A DNA stretch of 56,237 bases from Curvibacter sp. (GCA_004293725.1 REAW01000020.1:1-56237), one strand, 5' to 3'. Counted from the first letter of the stretch, positions 1-10,491 are shown. The notes: generated by a model from the letters alone, not told the origin. Numbers and translations are program-made.

Positions 1-75
1 ATCCACCCTAACGAGGCGGCCCACCCCACCATCCTCAACACCATGTGGCCGGCCGTACGCGCGCTGCTGAAATAA
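1..75 (+). CDS. C-terminal end of a TesA-like SGNH/GDSL hydrolase (partial)
   Basis: The first 24 codons read through to a TAA at 73-75. The peptide starts IHPNEAAHP and ends in WPAVRALLK. An Asp-x-x-His-Pro block followed by a short amphipathic tail with a Trp-Pro pair is how TesA-like arylesterase/thioesterase proteins of the SGNH family end, and the His here would be the catalytic one. The gene starts outside the window. It lies 7 bases before mnmH on the same strand, so the two may share a transcript. The call rests on very little sequence. Confidence 0.5.
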   Translation: MHPNEAAHPTILNTMWPAVRALLK

Positions 76-82
76 GCCACCT

Positions 83-1138
83 ATGAGTTTAAAACTGATG
101 GCCGCCGCCCAGGCGCTTGCCCAGTGGGACCAGTTTGACGCGGTGATTGATGCGCGCAGTGAAGGTGAGTTTGCAATGGACCATCTCCCCAGCGCGCAAA
201 ACTGGCCGACGCTGCATGACGACGAGCGCATCACCATCGGCACCCTGTACAAGCAAGTCAGTCCGTTTGAGGCCCGCAAACTGGGTGGGGTGGCTGCGGC
301 ACGCAATATCGCCAGCAACATCGAGGCGCACGCGTTGGATAAGCCCAAGCACTGGGCTCCGCTGGCGTATTGCTGGCGCGGCGGCCAGCGCAGCGGCTCG
401 CTGAGTATGGTGTTGGACCAGATTGGCTTCAAGGTCACACTGGTAGCAGGCGGCTACAAGGCGTTCCGCGCAGCGATGCTCGAAGACATACCGCTGCAGG
501 CGCAACGCTTGCAGTTTGAAATAGTGTGTGGAACGACAGGCTGCGGCAAGACGCGCCTGTTGCACGCGCTGGCGGCCGAGGGCGCGCAGGTGTTGGATTT
601 GGAAGGCCTGGCCAACCACCGCAGCTCATTGCTGGGGGCAGTTCCCGGCCTGCCCCAGCCCACCCAGAAACGTTTTGACACGTTGGTGTGGGACACACTT
701 CGCAAGTTTGACGCCACACGCCCCGTCTATGTAGAAAGTGAGAGCAAGAAGATTGGAAACCTGACGTTGCCCAACGCATTGGTGGAGCGCATGCACGACA
801 GCATCTGCCTGCATTTAAGTCTGCCTAACGAGGAGCGCATTGCCCTGCTGCTGGAGGACTACAGCCACCTGGTGCACGACACGGCCTACTTTTGCCATCG
901 GCTGGACGTCATGGCCGAGTTTCGTGGCAAAGCGGTGGTGCAGGGCTGGAAAGACCAGGTTGCAGCCGGAAACTTCCACGCCGTAGTGCAAGACTTGTTG
1001 GTCCTGCATTACGACCCAAGCTACCTGAAGTCGATGAAGAACAACTTTCGCTGTTTCAGCGCGGCGCGCACCATTTCCGCCAGCGACCGTTCGGCAGATG
1101 CAATGCATAAACTGGCGCAGGCGCTCTTGGCGCCTTAA
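83..1138 (+). CDS. mnmH: tRNA 2-selenouridine synthase MnmH (SelU/YbbB)
   Basis: A 351-residue protein that replaces the sulfur of 2-thiouridine at the wobble base of Lys, Glu and Gln tRNAs with selenium, through a geranylated intermediate. The N-terminal rhodanese domain (about 1-130) carries the catalytic Cys97 in the motif YCWRGGQRSGS. A P-loop, GTTGCGKT at 150-157, begins the second domain. Both match the family, and so does the length. No selD (selenophosphate synthase) is in view, so selenium supply must come from elsewhere. It is interesting that one substrate, tRNA-Lys(UUU), is encoded at 46.8 kb. No clear terminator follows. Confidence 0.93.
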   Translation: MSLKLMAAAQALAQWDQFDAVIDARSEGEFAMDHLPSAQNWPTLHDDERITIGTLYKQVSPFEARKLGGVAAARNIASNIEAHALDKPKHWAPLAYCWRGGQRSGSLSMVLDQIGFKVTLVAGGYKAFRAAMLEDIPLQAQRLQFEIVCGTTGCGKTRLLHALAAEGAQVLDLEGLANHRSSLLGAVPGLPQPTQKRFDTLVWDTLRKFDATRPVYVESESKKIGNLTLPNALVERMHDSICLHLSLPNEERIALLLEDYSHLVHDTAYFCHRLDVMAEFRGKAVVQGWKDQVAAGNFHAVVQDLLVLHYDPSYLKSMKNNFRCFSAARTISASDRSADAMHKLAQALLAP

Positions 1139-1198
1139 CAGGTATTGAGAATTTTTGGGGGAGCGCGCTAAAGACCGAACCCAGTGCACAGAAGCAAA

Positions 1199-1387
1199 TT
1201 ACGAGGTTTCGCTGGCGGTGCCACCTTCGGCGGGCGTGCTGGCTTCCGAATCTGGCTCGTCATTCTCAGGCGCGTCACCTTCACCGGTCAGTTTACGTTC
1301 GGCCTTGTTTTTGAGCTTTTCTTCTTTTTTCTTGCGCTTTGCCAGTTCTTTCTGACGTTTTTCGTAACCGTAATTGGGTGTTGCCAA
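1199..1387 (-). CDS. Small highly charged conserved protein, TTG start
   Basis: A 62-residue protein with a Lys/Arg/Glu-rich helix at about 9-35 followed by an acidic tail rich in Glu, Asp, Pro and Ser. I do not know its function. It resembles short 'KKKEEK'-type hypothetical proteins of Comamonadaceae. The start must be TTG at 1387: an in-frame TGA lies four codons upstream and no ATG or GTG lies near the N-terminus. It follows the DUF2189 gene by 9 bases on the same strand and probably shares its transcript. The composition would fit a nucleic-acid- or ribosome-binding peptide, but that is inference. A chance reading frame is unlikely given the strong amphipathic bias. Confidence 0.6.
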   Translation of the reverse strand: MATPNYGYEKRQKELAKRKKKEEKLKNKAERKLTGEGDAPENDEPDSEASTPAEGGTASETS

Positions 1388-1396
1388 GATGTACTT

Positions 1397-2251
1397 TCAG
1401 TGAGTTGGAGCCACTGTAACATCTCCGGGCCACTGCACTGCGCCGCGGTAGGCATGCCAACTGGCATGCCCCAGCCAAGGCCCTACCACCAAGAGCCCCA
1501 AACTTAAGGGCATTAACATGCCCAGAACCACCAGCGTCGTGATCAGCCCCCCCCAAAACACCATCACCCCGGTGTTGTGAAACACCACCTCCAGACTGGT
1601 AATGGCCGCAGAGATAGCGTCCGTGTCGCGGTCCAGAATCATGGGAATGGAGACTACCGCAGTAGAAAAAACCAGCAGGGCAAAAGCGCCCCCCACCGCA
1701 GCATAGGCCGCAACAAACTCCCAGTTTTGGGGGTTGAATACTGCTTGCAACACGCCGGTAGTGGATGGCATGCCGGTATTGAAAAACACGGCAAACACCA
1801 CCAGCGACGCCCTGCCCCACAGCAGTTCCAGCACCACCAGCACCAAAACCAACAAACCCATGCTGCCCAAATGGCGGTCCCAGCAGGTCACAGACGCCCC
1901 AAGCTCTGGAGCAATCCCCCGCTCGCGCCGGCGGCTCACTTCGTACAAACCCATGGCCAAAAAGGGGCCGACGAGCAGACAACCCGATGCAATCGACATC
2001 GTGTATTCGGGCTTGGTTCGAAACACCGCTGCCAAGACCACGGCCATGATGCAAAAGGCGACGCCGTAAAAAGCGGCAATGCCCGGGTGGGCCCGCATGT
2101 CGGATGCGCCCTTTTGCAGCCACACCAAGGGCTGATTCCAGGTAAGGCGAACAATGATTTTGCGGGGAGCCTCTGACGGCGGCGGCACATAGGGCTCGGC
2201 CATTACGGGGAGGGATTGATCGGAAGGCTCAGGCGGAGTAGGCGAAGGCAT
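1397..2251 (-). CDS. DUF2189 integral membrane protein
   Basis: A 284-residue membrane protein of unknown function. A Pro-rich cytoplasmic N-terminus (about 1-35) precedes roughly six hydrophobic segments between residues 55 and 265. The core pattern of a GLYEVSRRRE loop after the second helix, an Asn-Thr-Gly-rich middle and a DRDTDAISA loop matches DUF2189 (putative integral membrane protein) of proteobacteria. The ATG at 2251 has no good ribosome-binding site, and a small hairpin lies directly upstream. The gene points away from mnmH and follows metC on the same strand after 80 bases. Confidence 0.8.
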   Translation of the reverse strand: MPSPTPPEPSDQSLPVMAEPYVPPPSEAPRKIIVRLTWNQPLVWLQKGASDMRAHPGIAAFYGVAFCIMAVVLAAVFRTKPEYTMSIASGCLLVGPFLAMGLYEVSRRRERGIAPELGASVTCWDRHLGSMGLLVLVLVVLELLWGRASLVVFAVFFNTGMPSTTGVLQAVFNPQNWEFVAAYAAVGGAFALLVFSTAVVSIPMILDRDTDAISAAITSLEVVFHNTGVMVFWGGLITTLVVLGMLMPLSLGLLVVGPWLGHASWHAYRGAVQWPGDVTVAPTH

Positions 2252-2257
2252 GGTCGA

Positions 2258-2273
2258 CAGCTTAATGAAGCTG
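2258..2273 (-). other. Small hairpin directly upstream of the DUF2189 start
   Basis: The 6-base arms CAGCTT and AAGCTG enclose a 4-base loop, 7 bases upstream of the DUF2189 ATG, where a ribosome-binding site would be expected. No T-run follows, so it is not a terminator. It could limit translation, or it could be chance. Confidence 0.3.
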
Positions 2274-2331
2274 CAGGGCCTTGCCTACTGTGGAAAACAC
2301 GCAGAGGCCATGCCAACAGCATGACCAAGTG

Positions 2332-3537
2332 TTATCGCAGAACGTTCAAGGCCTGCGCAAGGTCGGCCTGCAAATCGCCTACATCTTCCAAGCCAATGGA
2401 GAAGCGCACCAATGTACCCGGCAGCAAATGGGTGGGCCAGCCCGAACGCATGGACTCCAATTCGTACGGCACTACCAAGCTGGTAGGTCCGGCCCAGCTG
2501 TAACCCAAACGGAACAAGCGGAGTGAATCACAAAAAACGTCGGTCTGCGCACGGGTGAAACGAGCGTCCAGAATAACACTGAACAGCCCCGCCGCCGTGC
2601 CATCTGCGCCGCCGCACAAGGCCTTCCAGTGCACATGGCCAGGCGACTCTTCCAAGGCAGGGTGCAACACTTGCACAAACTCGGGCTGGGTCTGAGCCCA
2701 AGCCGCCAAGGCCCGCGTGGCCACGTCGTGGGCGCGGTAGCGCAACGCAATGCTGGACAACGACCGTAGCACCAGCTCCACATCGTTCATTCCGACCCCA
2801 ATGCCAAACCGCATATGCGTGAGCTTGAGCTTGAGGTGCAAGCCTGCATCACGCGTGGTGACACTGCCCATCAGCACATCGCCGCCGCCACTTGGGTATT
2901 TGGTAAGCGCATGGGCAGAAACATCCACGGCAACCGCCGGGCTGGCGCCAGGCACCAGGTTGAACGGCGCAAACGCAAGACCCGCGCCCCAGGTGTTGTC
3001 CAGCGCCGTCAGCACTTTGCGGCGCTGACAGATGCGCACCATTTCCACCAAATTGGGAAACTCCAACGACACCGAGCCCGCGGCTTCCAGCCAAACCAAT
3101 TTAGTGCGGCTGGAGATTTGCGCCTCCAAGTCCTCTGGGTCCATGGGGTTGTAGTACTGGTGGGTAATCCCCCAGCCCAGCAACTCCCCCTCTACCAACG
3201 ATTTGTTCGGACCGTAGGCGTTGTCAGGCAGCAGGACTTCGTCACCACTTTTGAGCAGCGACAACGCCACCAAACCCAGTGCGGCCAGACCGCTGGGAAC
3301 CAGCAAACACTGTGCGCCACCTTCCAATGAAGCAATGCGCTCTTCCAGCGCATAGCTGGTTGGTGTACCGTGCAGGCCGTAGGTATAGGCAGTTTTGTCT
3401 TTCCATTCGCGACTGCGCATGGCCGCCACATTGGGAAAAAAAACGGTCGACGCTTTGTAGACACCGAGTTGCGGTGCTTCAAACCCACCGGGCGCCTGGT
3501 AGGCGTGGTGAATCAAGTCAGTAATGCGTTCACTCAT
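2332..3537 (-). CDS. metC: Cystathionine beta-lyase
   Basis: A 401-residue PLP enzyme of the Cys/Met metabolism (gamma) family. Cystathionine beta-lyase splits cystathionine into homocysteine, pyruvate and ammonia in methionine synthesis. The PLP lysine is Lys213 in SAHALTKYPSGGGD. Asp180 in ALDNTW would contact the pyridine nitrogen, and the Tyr/Gly block YTYGLHGTPT at 51-60 binds phosphate from the partner subunit. The motifs fit MetC rather than MetB or MetZ, but a gamma-lyase or aminotransferase-like role cannot be excluded by eye. The start is ATG at 3537. The phosphoribosyltransferase gene ends 24 bases upstream, so metC is probably the last gene of the purA transcript. Confidence 0.85.
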   Translation of the reverse strand: MSERITDLIHHAYQAPGGFEAPQLGVYKASTVFFPNVAAMRSREWKDKTAYTYGLHGTPTSYALEERIASLEGGAQCLLVPSGLAALGLVALSLLKSGDEVLLPDNAYGPNKSLVEGELLGWGITHQYYNPMDPEDLEAQISSRTKLVWLEAAGSVSLEFPNLVEMVRICQRRKVLTALDNTWGAGLAFAPFNLVPGASPAVAVDVSAHALTKYPSGGGDVLMGSVTTRDAGLHLKLKLTHMRFGIGVGMNDVELVLRSLSSIALRYRAHDVATRALAAWAQTQPEFVQVLHPALEESPGHVHWKALCGGADGTAAGLFSVILDARFTRAQTDVFCDSLRLFRLGYSWAGPTSLVVPYELESMRSGWPTHLLPGTLVRFSIGLEDVGDLQADLAQALNVLR

Positions 3538-3561
3538 GCTGGTGGTCCGCCGCCGGTGCAG

Positions 3562-4086
3562 TCAAACACTCCACTTTTGGATGAGTTGCTGTGGGCGCAA
3601 AGCGTCGTAGCTCTCAAAGGGCTGGTGGATCCACGGGTTGGTCGGCAAAAACTCCACCGAGTAGTCTGGTGTGAACGTACTCAGGGCCTTGGTCCAGATC
3701 ACAGCGCTACGCAGCTCTGAAATGGGGGAGTAGTTGTTCTTCAGTTGGTGAATTACCGCATTGAGGGTGTGGCCCGAATCCGCCAGGTCATCAACCAGCA
3801 ACACCTTGCCAGCAATCTCACCTTTGGGCGTAGTGATGTAGCGCGCAATATCCAGATTACCTTGCTGCGTACCTGCTTCGGCACGGTAGGAGCTGGTGGA
3901 CATGATGGCCAAAGGCTTGTCAAACACCCGGGACAAGATGTCACCTGGGCGCATGCCGCCACGGGCCAGGCAAAGGATAGTGTCGAACTCCCAGCCCGAT
4001 TGAAACACCTTGATGGCCAGTTTTTCAATCAGGTTGTGGTACTCGTCATAGCTTACGTACAGGTGCTTGCCGTCTTCTGTCAACAT
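3562..4086 (-). CDS. Type I phosphoribosyltransferase (purine-type)
   Basis: A 174-residue cytoplasmic enzyme with the type I PRTase fold. The PRPP-binding loop VLLVDDLADSGHTL lies at about 96-109, and the pyrophosphate loop is near LARGGMRPG at 40-48. The family includes Gpt and hypoxanthine/xanthine phosphoribosyltransferases. The position beside purA supports a purine-salvage role, but the substrate cannot be read from the sequence. The ATG at 4086 is preferred over the GTG one codon upstream because an AGGAG lies 7 bases before it. A copy of an interspersed repeat separates it from purA. Confidence 0.82.
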   Translation of the reverse strand: MLTEDGKHLYVSYDEYHNLIEKLAIKVFQSGWEFDTILCLARGGMRPGDILSRVFDKPLAIMSTSSYRAEAGTQQGNLDIARYITTPKGEIAGKVLLVDDLADSGHTLNAVIHQLKNNYSPISELRSAVIWTKALSTFTPDYSVEFLPTNPWIHQPFESYDALRPQQLIQKWSV

Positions 4087-4100
4087 CACAATACTCCTAA

Positions 4101-4148
4101 ATTTGTAGCTGCTCGCGCAGCATTCACGGGGGCTAGAGGTCTATCTGA
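4101..4148 (+). repeat. Interspersed Comamonadaceae-type intergenic repeat, copy A
   Basis: This fills the gap between purA and the phosphoribosyltransferase. It shares the blocks TAGCTGCTCGCGCA, then a 7-10 base spacer, then GGCTAGAGG, with copies near 28.7 kb and 40.6 kb. The dyad is degraded here, and the flanking genes read on the other strand, so it is unlikely to be an efficient terminator for them. Confidence 0.6.
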
Positions 4149-4162
4149 GTAAATAATGACGA

Positions 4163-5551
<1,389 letters not shown>

Positions 5552-6700
5552 TTAAATTGCTGTTACGACCCACTGACCGGCGGCTTGAACCAATTCGCGG
5601 TCGCACTGAAACTCATCGACTTCACTTTCGTGTCCTGGCAGGACACACACCACTGTCTCACCCTGCTGACGCAACTGTGCAATGGCTGCACGCAAGGCAG
5701 GCGCCTCGCCCCAAGGTGCACGCACAACAGCCCGCAAGGGACGCACTACAGCGGCACTGGCCAGCGTTTTGACGTCCAGGCTAAAGCCAACAGCTGGCCG
5801 CTTGCGGCCAAACACGGACCCAACCTCGTCGTAACGACCGCCACGCGCCAGCGCATCGCTGGCACCGGCTGAAAATAACGAAAAGCGCACGCCGGTGTAG
5901 TATGCGTAGCCACGCAGATCGGCCAGATCAAAGGAGACACGCACGCCATCCAAATGGCCGGCCAGCCACTCCAAATGGGCCAAAGCCTCCCGGATACCAG
6001 GCAAATCTGGCAACACTTTCTTTGCCTGCTGCAGGATTGCGGCATCACCGTACAAGTCGACCAGCGACTGCAGGCCTTGGGCGATAGCGAGCGGACAGCC
6101 TTTCACTAGTTCAGCCAATTCGCTGCGGTCTTTGGCGGCAAGGGCGGCGTGAACCAGAACTTTTCGCGCAGGGTTCAGGCCCGACGGCGCTAGCAGGGCA
6201 TCAACAATCCGCGCGTCGGCCAGATCCACGGTGAGCGCACCTACCTGCGCAGATTTCAAGGTATCCAGCGCAAGCGTGAGGATTTCAAGATCCGCCTCCA
6301 AGCCGGCATGTCCAAAAATCTCTGCACCAAACTGCAGCGGTTCGCGGGTGGCATGGGGGGCGGCCGGGCGCGTATGAAGCACAGGGCCACAGTAGCACAG
6401 GCGGGTCACCCCTTGGCGATTGAGCAAATGGGCGTCGATGCGTGCGACCTGAGGGGTGCTGTCGGCCCGCAGCCCCATCATGCGACCCGAGAGCTGATCC
6501 ACCAATTTGAAGGTTTGTAAATCGAGCGCCTCGCCGGTGCCCGAGAGTAGCGACTCCAAGTGTTCCAGCAATGGGGGCATGACCAGCTCGTAACCATAGC
6601 AGCGCGCCATGTCCAGCAGGTCTCGACGTATTTCTTCGATGTGGCGCGCTTCAGACGGCAGCACATCGGCAATGTGATCCGGCAGGACCCAAGCAGACAT
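5552..6700 (-). CDS. hisZ: ATP phosphoribosyltransferase regulatory subunit HisZ
   Basis: A 382-residue protein with the histidyl-tRNA synthetase catalytic fold but no anticodon-binding domain. It assembles with short-form HisG to make an active, histidine-regulated ATP phosphoribosyltransferase, the first step of histidine synthesis. Recognisable blocks are [10 protein letters not shown] at the N-terminus, the class II motif around [15 protein letters not shown], and the GYAYYTG and GGRYDEVG motifs in the C-terminal half. A true HisS is separately present at 14-15.3 kb, which supports HisZ here. hisG itself is not in the window. The start is ATG at 6700. Confidence 0.95.
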   Translation of the reverse strand: MSAWVLPDHIADVLPSEARHIEEIRRDLLDMARCYGYELVMPPLLEHLESLLSGTGEALDLQTFKLVDQLSGRMMGLRADSTPQVARIDAHLLNRQGVTRLCYCGPVLHTRPAAPHATREPLQFGAEIFGHAGLEADLEILTLALDTLKSAQVGALTVDLADARIVDALLAPSGLNPARKVLVHAALAAKDRSELAELVKGCPLAIAQGLQSLVDLYGDAAILQQAKKVLPDLPGIREALAHLEWLAGHLDGVRVSFDLADLRGYAYYTGVRFSLFSAGASDALARGGRYDEVGSVFGRKRPAVGFSLDVKTLASAAVVRPLRAVVRAPWGEAPALRAAIAQLRQQGETVVCVLPGHESEVDEFQCDRELVQAAGQWVVTAI

Positions 6701-6754
6701 GGAATTGGAGGGGGCTGTTAAAACAGCGATTTTACCGGGCTTGGAGCCCGCATT

Positions 6755-6946
6755 TCAGGGCAGCAGCCACCAAATCAACATCAAGCCGAGCAAGATGCTG
6801 GCCAAACCGAAAAAACGGATCTGGCCATCGTTGAGTTGCAAGAGCTGGGCAAACATGCGCCGCCATCCGGTGGGGGAAAGGAAGGGAAAGAGCCCTTCCA
6901 CCACCAACACCAGGGCGAGCGCCACCCACAGGGTGTCGGCGCTCAA
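6755..6946 (-). CDS. DUF2065 (YjeT-like) small membrane protein, TTG start
   Basis: A 63-residue protein with two hydrophobic segments (about 5-20 and 44-62) around a basic loop containing PTGWRRM. This matches the DUF2065 family, which commonly follows hflC. The function is unknown; the position suggests a link with the HflKC membrane complex. The TTG at 6946 starts only 3 bases after the in-frame hflC stop codon, so an upstream start is impossible, and no ATG or GTG is near. Translation probably depends on coupling to hflC. Confidence 0.82.
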   Translation of the reverse strand: MSADTLWVALALVLVVEGLFPFLSPTGWRRMFAQLLQLNDGQIRFFGLASILLGLMLIWWLLP

Positions 6947-6949
6947 GGT

Positions 6950-7852
6950 TTACTTCTTGGCAGCAGCGGGGCCATTGCCACCGTTGCGAAACACCTTGAA
7001 GAACTCGGAGGACGAAGGGTCCAGCACCATCACGTCGCTCTTGCTCGCAAAGCTGGACTTGTAGGCCTCCAGGCTTCGGTAGAACTGTGCAAACTGCGGA
7101 TCTTTACCAAAAGCTTCTGCGTAAACTCGGGCGGCTTCTGCGTCACCCTCGCCTTTGATCTTTTGGGCATCACGGTAGGCATTGGCAATCGTGATTTCAC
7201 GCTGTCGATCGGCATCAGCACGAATTTTTTCGCCCTCTGCACCACCGGTAGAACGGAGCTCATTGGCAACTCGCTTGCGCTCGGCCTCCATGCGGCGGTA
7301 AACCGACTCGGTAATGGCCTCGACATAGTCCACCCGGGTAATGCGGACATCCACCACATCCACGCCCCAAGGCTTGGCGCCACGAACCTTGTCCAGCACC
7401 TCGGCCTTGACATCAGCCATGAGTGCTTCACGCTTTTCGGATAGCAACTCTTTCACGGTACGCTTGTTGATTTCCTCTTGGAAAGCATTGCGCACCACAC
7501 GATTAAGCTGGCTAGCTCCGGCACTTTCGTTCAGGCCCACGTTACGAATGTAGTCGCTGGGTTCAGAAATGCGCCAGCGCACATACCAGTCAATCACTAC
7601 ACGTTGCTTTTCAGCGGTCAACATCGGATCTGCGTCACTGCTGTCCAACGTCAACAGACGCTTGTCGATGTAGGAGACATTCTGAAAAGGCGGTGGCAAC
7701 TTGAAGTTGAGTCCGGGCTCGGTAATCACTTCCTTGATTTGGCCAAGAGCGTAAACCACGCCAAATTGGCGCTGGTCAACCACAAACAATGTCGAGCTGG
7801 CAAGAGCGAGCAAGACCAATAGCGAAGAGAGAATAAATCCAATGCGGTTCAT
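6950..7852 (-). CDS. hflC: HflC, SPFH-domain regulator of FtsH protease
   Basis: A 300-residue membrane protein. Residues about 5-22 form the N-terminal signal anchor, followed by VDQRQFGVVYALG, which begins the SPFH/band-7 domain, and a long Glu/Ala/Arg coiled coil (about 175-250). HflC and HflK form a periplasmic cage around hexameric FtsH in the inner membrane and limit its access to membrane substrates. The start is ATG at 7852, 9 bases after hflK. The length and the RITRVDYVEA block fit HflC. Confidence 0.95.
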   Translation of the reverse strand: MNRIGFILSSLLVLLALASSTLFVVDQRQFGVVYALGQIKEVITEPGLNFKLPPPFQNVSYIDKRLLTLDSSDADPMLTAEKQRVVIDWYVRWRISEPSDYIRNVGLNESAGASQLNRVVRNAFQEEINKRTVKELLSEKREALMADVKAEVLDKVRGAKPWGVDVVDVRITRVDYVEAITESVYRRMEAERKRVANELRSTGGAEGEKIRADADRQREITIANAYRDAQKIKGEGDAEAARVYAEAFGKDPQFAQFYRSLEAYKSSFASKSDVMVLDPSSSEFFKVFRNGGNGPAAAKK

Positions 7853-7861
7853 GATCAGGTC

Positions 7862-9235
7862 CTAGCGGGAATCGCGCTCACGCGAGCGGGCCGCATCACG
7901 ACTGCGGGCATCGTTGTTCAAGATTGGCGCAGCAGGTACCGCGGGCTGGTTTGTAGCTAGCATTGGTACTGCAGCATCAGTAGAAGAGGCTGCGTTCATC
8001 TGCAGAATTTTCTCCAGAGGTAAATACAACATGCTGTTGCCCTGGCGTGACTCCACCAGCACTTTGGTCACGTTGCCATAGATTTGTTGCATGGTGTCCA
8101 GATACATGCGGTCGCGGGTAACCTGAGGTGCCTTCTGGTACTCGGCATACACGGACCGGAAGCGCTGTGCATCACCCTGGGCTTGCGCCACGACACGGGC
8201 CTTGTAGGCATCAGCCTCTTCTTTCAATCGGGAAGCTGAACCTACCGCACGTGGCACTACATCATTGGCATAGGCCTCTGCCTCATTTTTGGCACGTTCA
8301 CGCTCTTGGCCAGCTTTGAGAACATCGTCGAAAGAAGACTGGACTTGTTCGGGCGGGCGCACACCACCTTGCTGGAGGTTAATGCCCACAATTTCAACGC
8401 CAACTTTGTAGCGATCTAAGATCGTTTGCATCAGTGCCCGCACGCGTGGAGCTATCTGGTCGCGCTCATCCGAAAGGGCTGCGTCCATCTTCATTTTCCC
8501 GAGCACTTCGCGGACCGCAGTTTCCGCCGCTTGAACTACCGCCTCATTTGGGTTCTTGCTTTCGAACAGGAATGCGCGCGCGTCGCTCAAACGGTATTGC
8601 ACAGCAAACTTAATGTCCAAAATGTTCTCGTCTTCAGTCAGCATGGCGGACTCTTTGAGGCCCGTTGCTTTTAGCACCGTGTCGCGGCCTACGTCCACCG
8701 ACCGAATTTGGCTCACAAACACCAACTCGTGCCGCTCAATGGGGTAAGGCAGGCGCCAATTGAAACCTGCATTGACGGTGGACTTGTACTTGCCAAACTG
8801 GGTGATGACAGCTTGCTGACCTTCCTGCACGATGAAGAAGCCAGTCCCCAGCCAAATCAGGGCTAACACACCCAGAATCAAACCGACGCCGATGCCGGCG
8901 CTCTTCATGTCGGGTTGAAAACCACCACCAGAGCTGCCGCCACTGCTACCACCGCCCTTGGAGCCACCACCAAACAGGCCACCAAGCTTGCGGTTGAAGT
9001 CTCGCCACAACTCGTCAAGGTCCGGTGGACCCGATTGCTGAGAGCTTGGACGAACAGGTTGTACCGGAGGTGAGGCAACGGGCTTGGGCGGATCACTGTC
9101 GGGCGATCCTTCCGGCCGCTCAGGCGGCGCAGATGAATCATCCCCTCTGCCCCAACGGGAGTCGTTCAAATTGAACATATTTCGGATCCACTGGGGCCAC
9201 ACGGCCTTAAGTGGATTTGGCAGGGTAAGTTTCAT
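7862..9235 (-). CDS. hflK: HflK, SPFH-domain regulator of FtsH protease
   Basis: A 457-residue partner of HflC. The cytoplasmic N-terminus is Pro-rich (40-70) and then Gly/Ser-rich (85-107). The membrane helix lies at about 113-134, and the SPFH domain begins at VQEGQQAVITQFGKY. A coiled coil with KEEADAYKARVVAQAQGDA follows, then a Pro/Ala- and Arg-rich tail. The HflK-specific blocks LTEDENILDIKFAVQYR and QGGVRPPEQVQSSFDDV are present. The start is ATG at 9235, 41 bases after hflX. Confidence 0.95.
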   Translation of the reverse strand: MKLTLPNPLKAVWPQWIRNMFNLNDSRWGRGDDSSAPPERPEGSPDSDPPKPVASPPVQPVRPSSQQSGPPDLDELWRDFNRKLGGLFGGGSKGGGSSGGSSGGGFQPDMKSAGIGVGLILGVLALIWLGTGFFIVQEGQQAVITQFGKYKSTVNAGFNWRLPYPIERHELVFVSQIRSVDVGRDTVLKATGLKESAMLTEDENILDIKFAVQYRLSDARAFLFESKNPNEAVVQAAETAVREVLGKMKMDAALSDERDQIAPRVRALMQTILDRYKVGVEIVGINLQQGGVRPPEQVQSSFDDVLKAGQERERAKNEAEAYANDVVPRAVGSASRLKEEADAYKARVVAQAQGDAQRFRSVYAEYQKAPQVTRDRMYLDTMQQIYGNVTKVLVESRQGNSMLYLPLEKILQMNAASSTDAAVPMLATNQPAVPAAPILNNDARSRDAARSRERDSR

Positions 9236-9276
9236 ATTTTTTCGTCTCGCGTACTACAACTCGGGATTGTGCCCAA

Positions 9277-10491
9277 TTACGAACCAGCCCCATGGCACTC
9301 AGGGGAATATGCATCAACGGGACTTGCGAGACCCCTCGCACTAGCCACCGCCGACAAATGTTGACGCAACAGCGGCATACCGATGTTTTCCCGTGCACTC
9401 ACGAAAACTCGCGGTGTTTGCACCCCGTGCAAGTCGTAAGTATCGTCCGGGCGCAGCGGCTGCAATTCGAATGGCAATGCATCCACTTTGTTAAACACTA
9501 GCAATTGCGGGATCTGTTCTGCGCCGATCTCGGCCAAAACAGATTGCACTTGCTCAATCTGCTCGGTGTAGTTGGGATTGGAAGCATCCACCACATGCAG
9601 CAATAAGTCTGCATCTACCGCTTCCTGAAGGGTGGCCTGAAAGGCGTCCACCAGACCGTGTGGCAGATCGCGAATGAAACCGACGGTATCAGACAATGAA
9701 ACTGACCTCTGCGCATCACCGAGATAGAGCTGGCGCGTAGTGGTATCCAGCGTCGCAAACAACTGATCAGCCGCATAGGCCCTGGCTTTGACCAACGCAT
9801 TAAAAAGCGTTGACTTTCCAGCGTTGGTGTAACCAATCAGGGAGATATTGAAGGCATCCCTGCGCTCGCGCTGGCGGCGCTGCGTTTGCCGCTGGCGTTT
9901 GACCTTGGACAGGCGCTCTTTGGTGCGCTTGATGGTCTCATCGATCATCCGGCGGTCCAGTTCAATTTGCTTCTCACCCGGCCCTCCGCGGACTCCAGCA
10001 CCGCCTGTTTGGCGTTCCAAGTGAGACCAGCGGCGGACCAGACGGGTGCTGAGGTATTGCAAGCGTGCCAGCTCAACTTGCAGTTTGCCCTCGTGACTGC
10101 GGGCTCGCTGAGCAAAAATCTCCAAAATCAGGTAGGTTCGGTCGTTGACCGGCAACTCCAAATGACGCTCCAGATTTCGTTGCTGCCCAGGACTGAGACT
10201 CTGGTCAAACAGGATTTCGGTTGCCCCGTGCTGATGCGCCAGCAACTTGATTTCGTCCGCCTTGCCCGACCCTACAAACAATGCTGCATCGGGCGCACGG
10301 CGTTTGCAGGTGATACGGGCCACCGGGCTTAGGCCGGCAGTTTGAGCCAACAGGCCGAGCTCTTCAAGCTCTGCATCAAAGTTGGGCACTCCCAAGTCCA
10401 CTCCTACCAAAATAGTAGGAGCGACGATCGGCGGAATTTTGGCTGTCAAATGGGTATGAGACGTCTGGCCGAACGCATGCTGACGGGGCAC
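9277..10491 (-). CDS. hflX: Ribosome-rescue GTPase HflX, GTG start
   Basis: A 404-residue GTPase that binds the 50S subunit and splits stalled or hibernating ribosomes under stress. The N-terminal HflX domain contains LFVGSGKADEI (72-82) and the DQSLSPGQQRNLE loop. A basic helical linker (185-212) precedes the G domain, with P-loop GYTNAGKST at 220-228, DTVGF and NKVD. The likely start is GTG at 10491, 13 bases after hfq; no ATG lies upstream of the conserved core. hfq-hflX-hflK-hflC is the classic order. Confidence 0.95.
   Translation of the reverse strand: MPRQHAFGQTSHTHLTAKIPPIVAPTILVGVDLGVPNFDAELEELGLLAQTAGLSPVARITCKRRAPDAALFVGSGKADEIKLLAHQHGATEILFDQSLSPGQQRNLERHLELPVNDRTYLILEIFAQRARSHEGKLQVELARLQYLSTRLVRRWSHLERQTGGAGVRGGPGEKQIELDRRMIDETIKRTKERLSKVKRQRQTQRRQRERRDAFNISLIGYTNAGKSTLFNALVKARAYAADQLFATLDTTTRQLYLGDAQRSVSLSDTVGFIRDLPHGLVDAFQATLQEAVDADLLLHVVDASNPNYTEQIEQVQSVLAEIGAEQIPQLLVFNKVDALPFELQPLRPDDTYDLHGVQTPRVFVSARENIGMPLLRQHLSAVASARGLASPVDAYSPECHGAGS

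Noticed and set aside
1293..2123. Second minus-strand frame overlapping DUF2189
   Set aside because: Gly/His/Arg-rich shadow; the DUF2189 frame has membrane helices and family motifs.
5552..6700. Second histidyl-tRNA synthetase
   Set aside because: It lacks the anticodon-binding domain and sits in the HisZ-PurA context, so HisZ is the better call.
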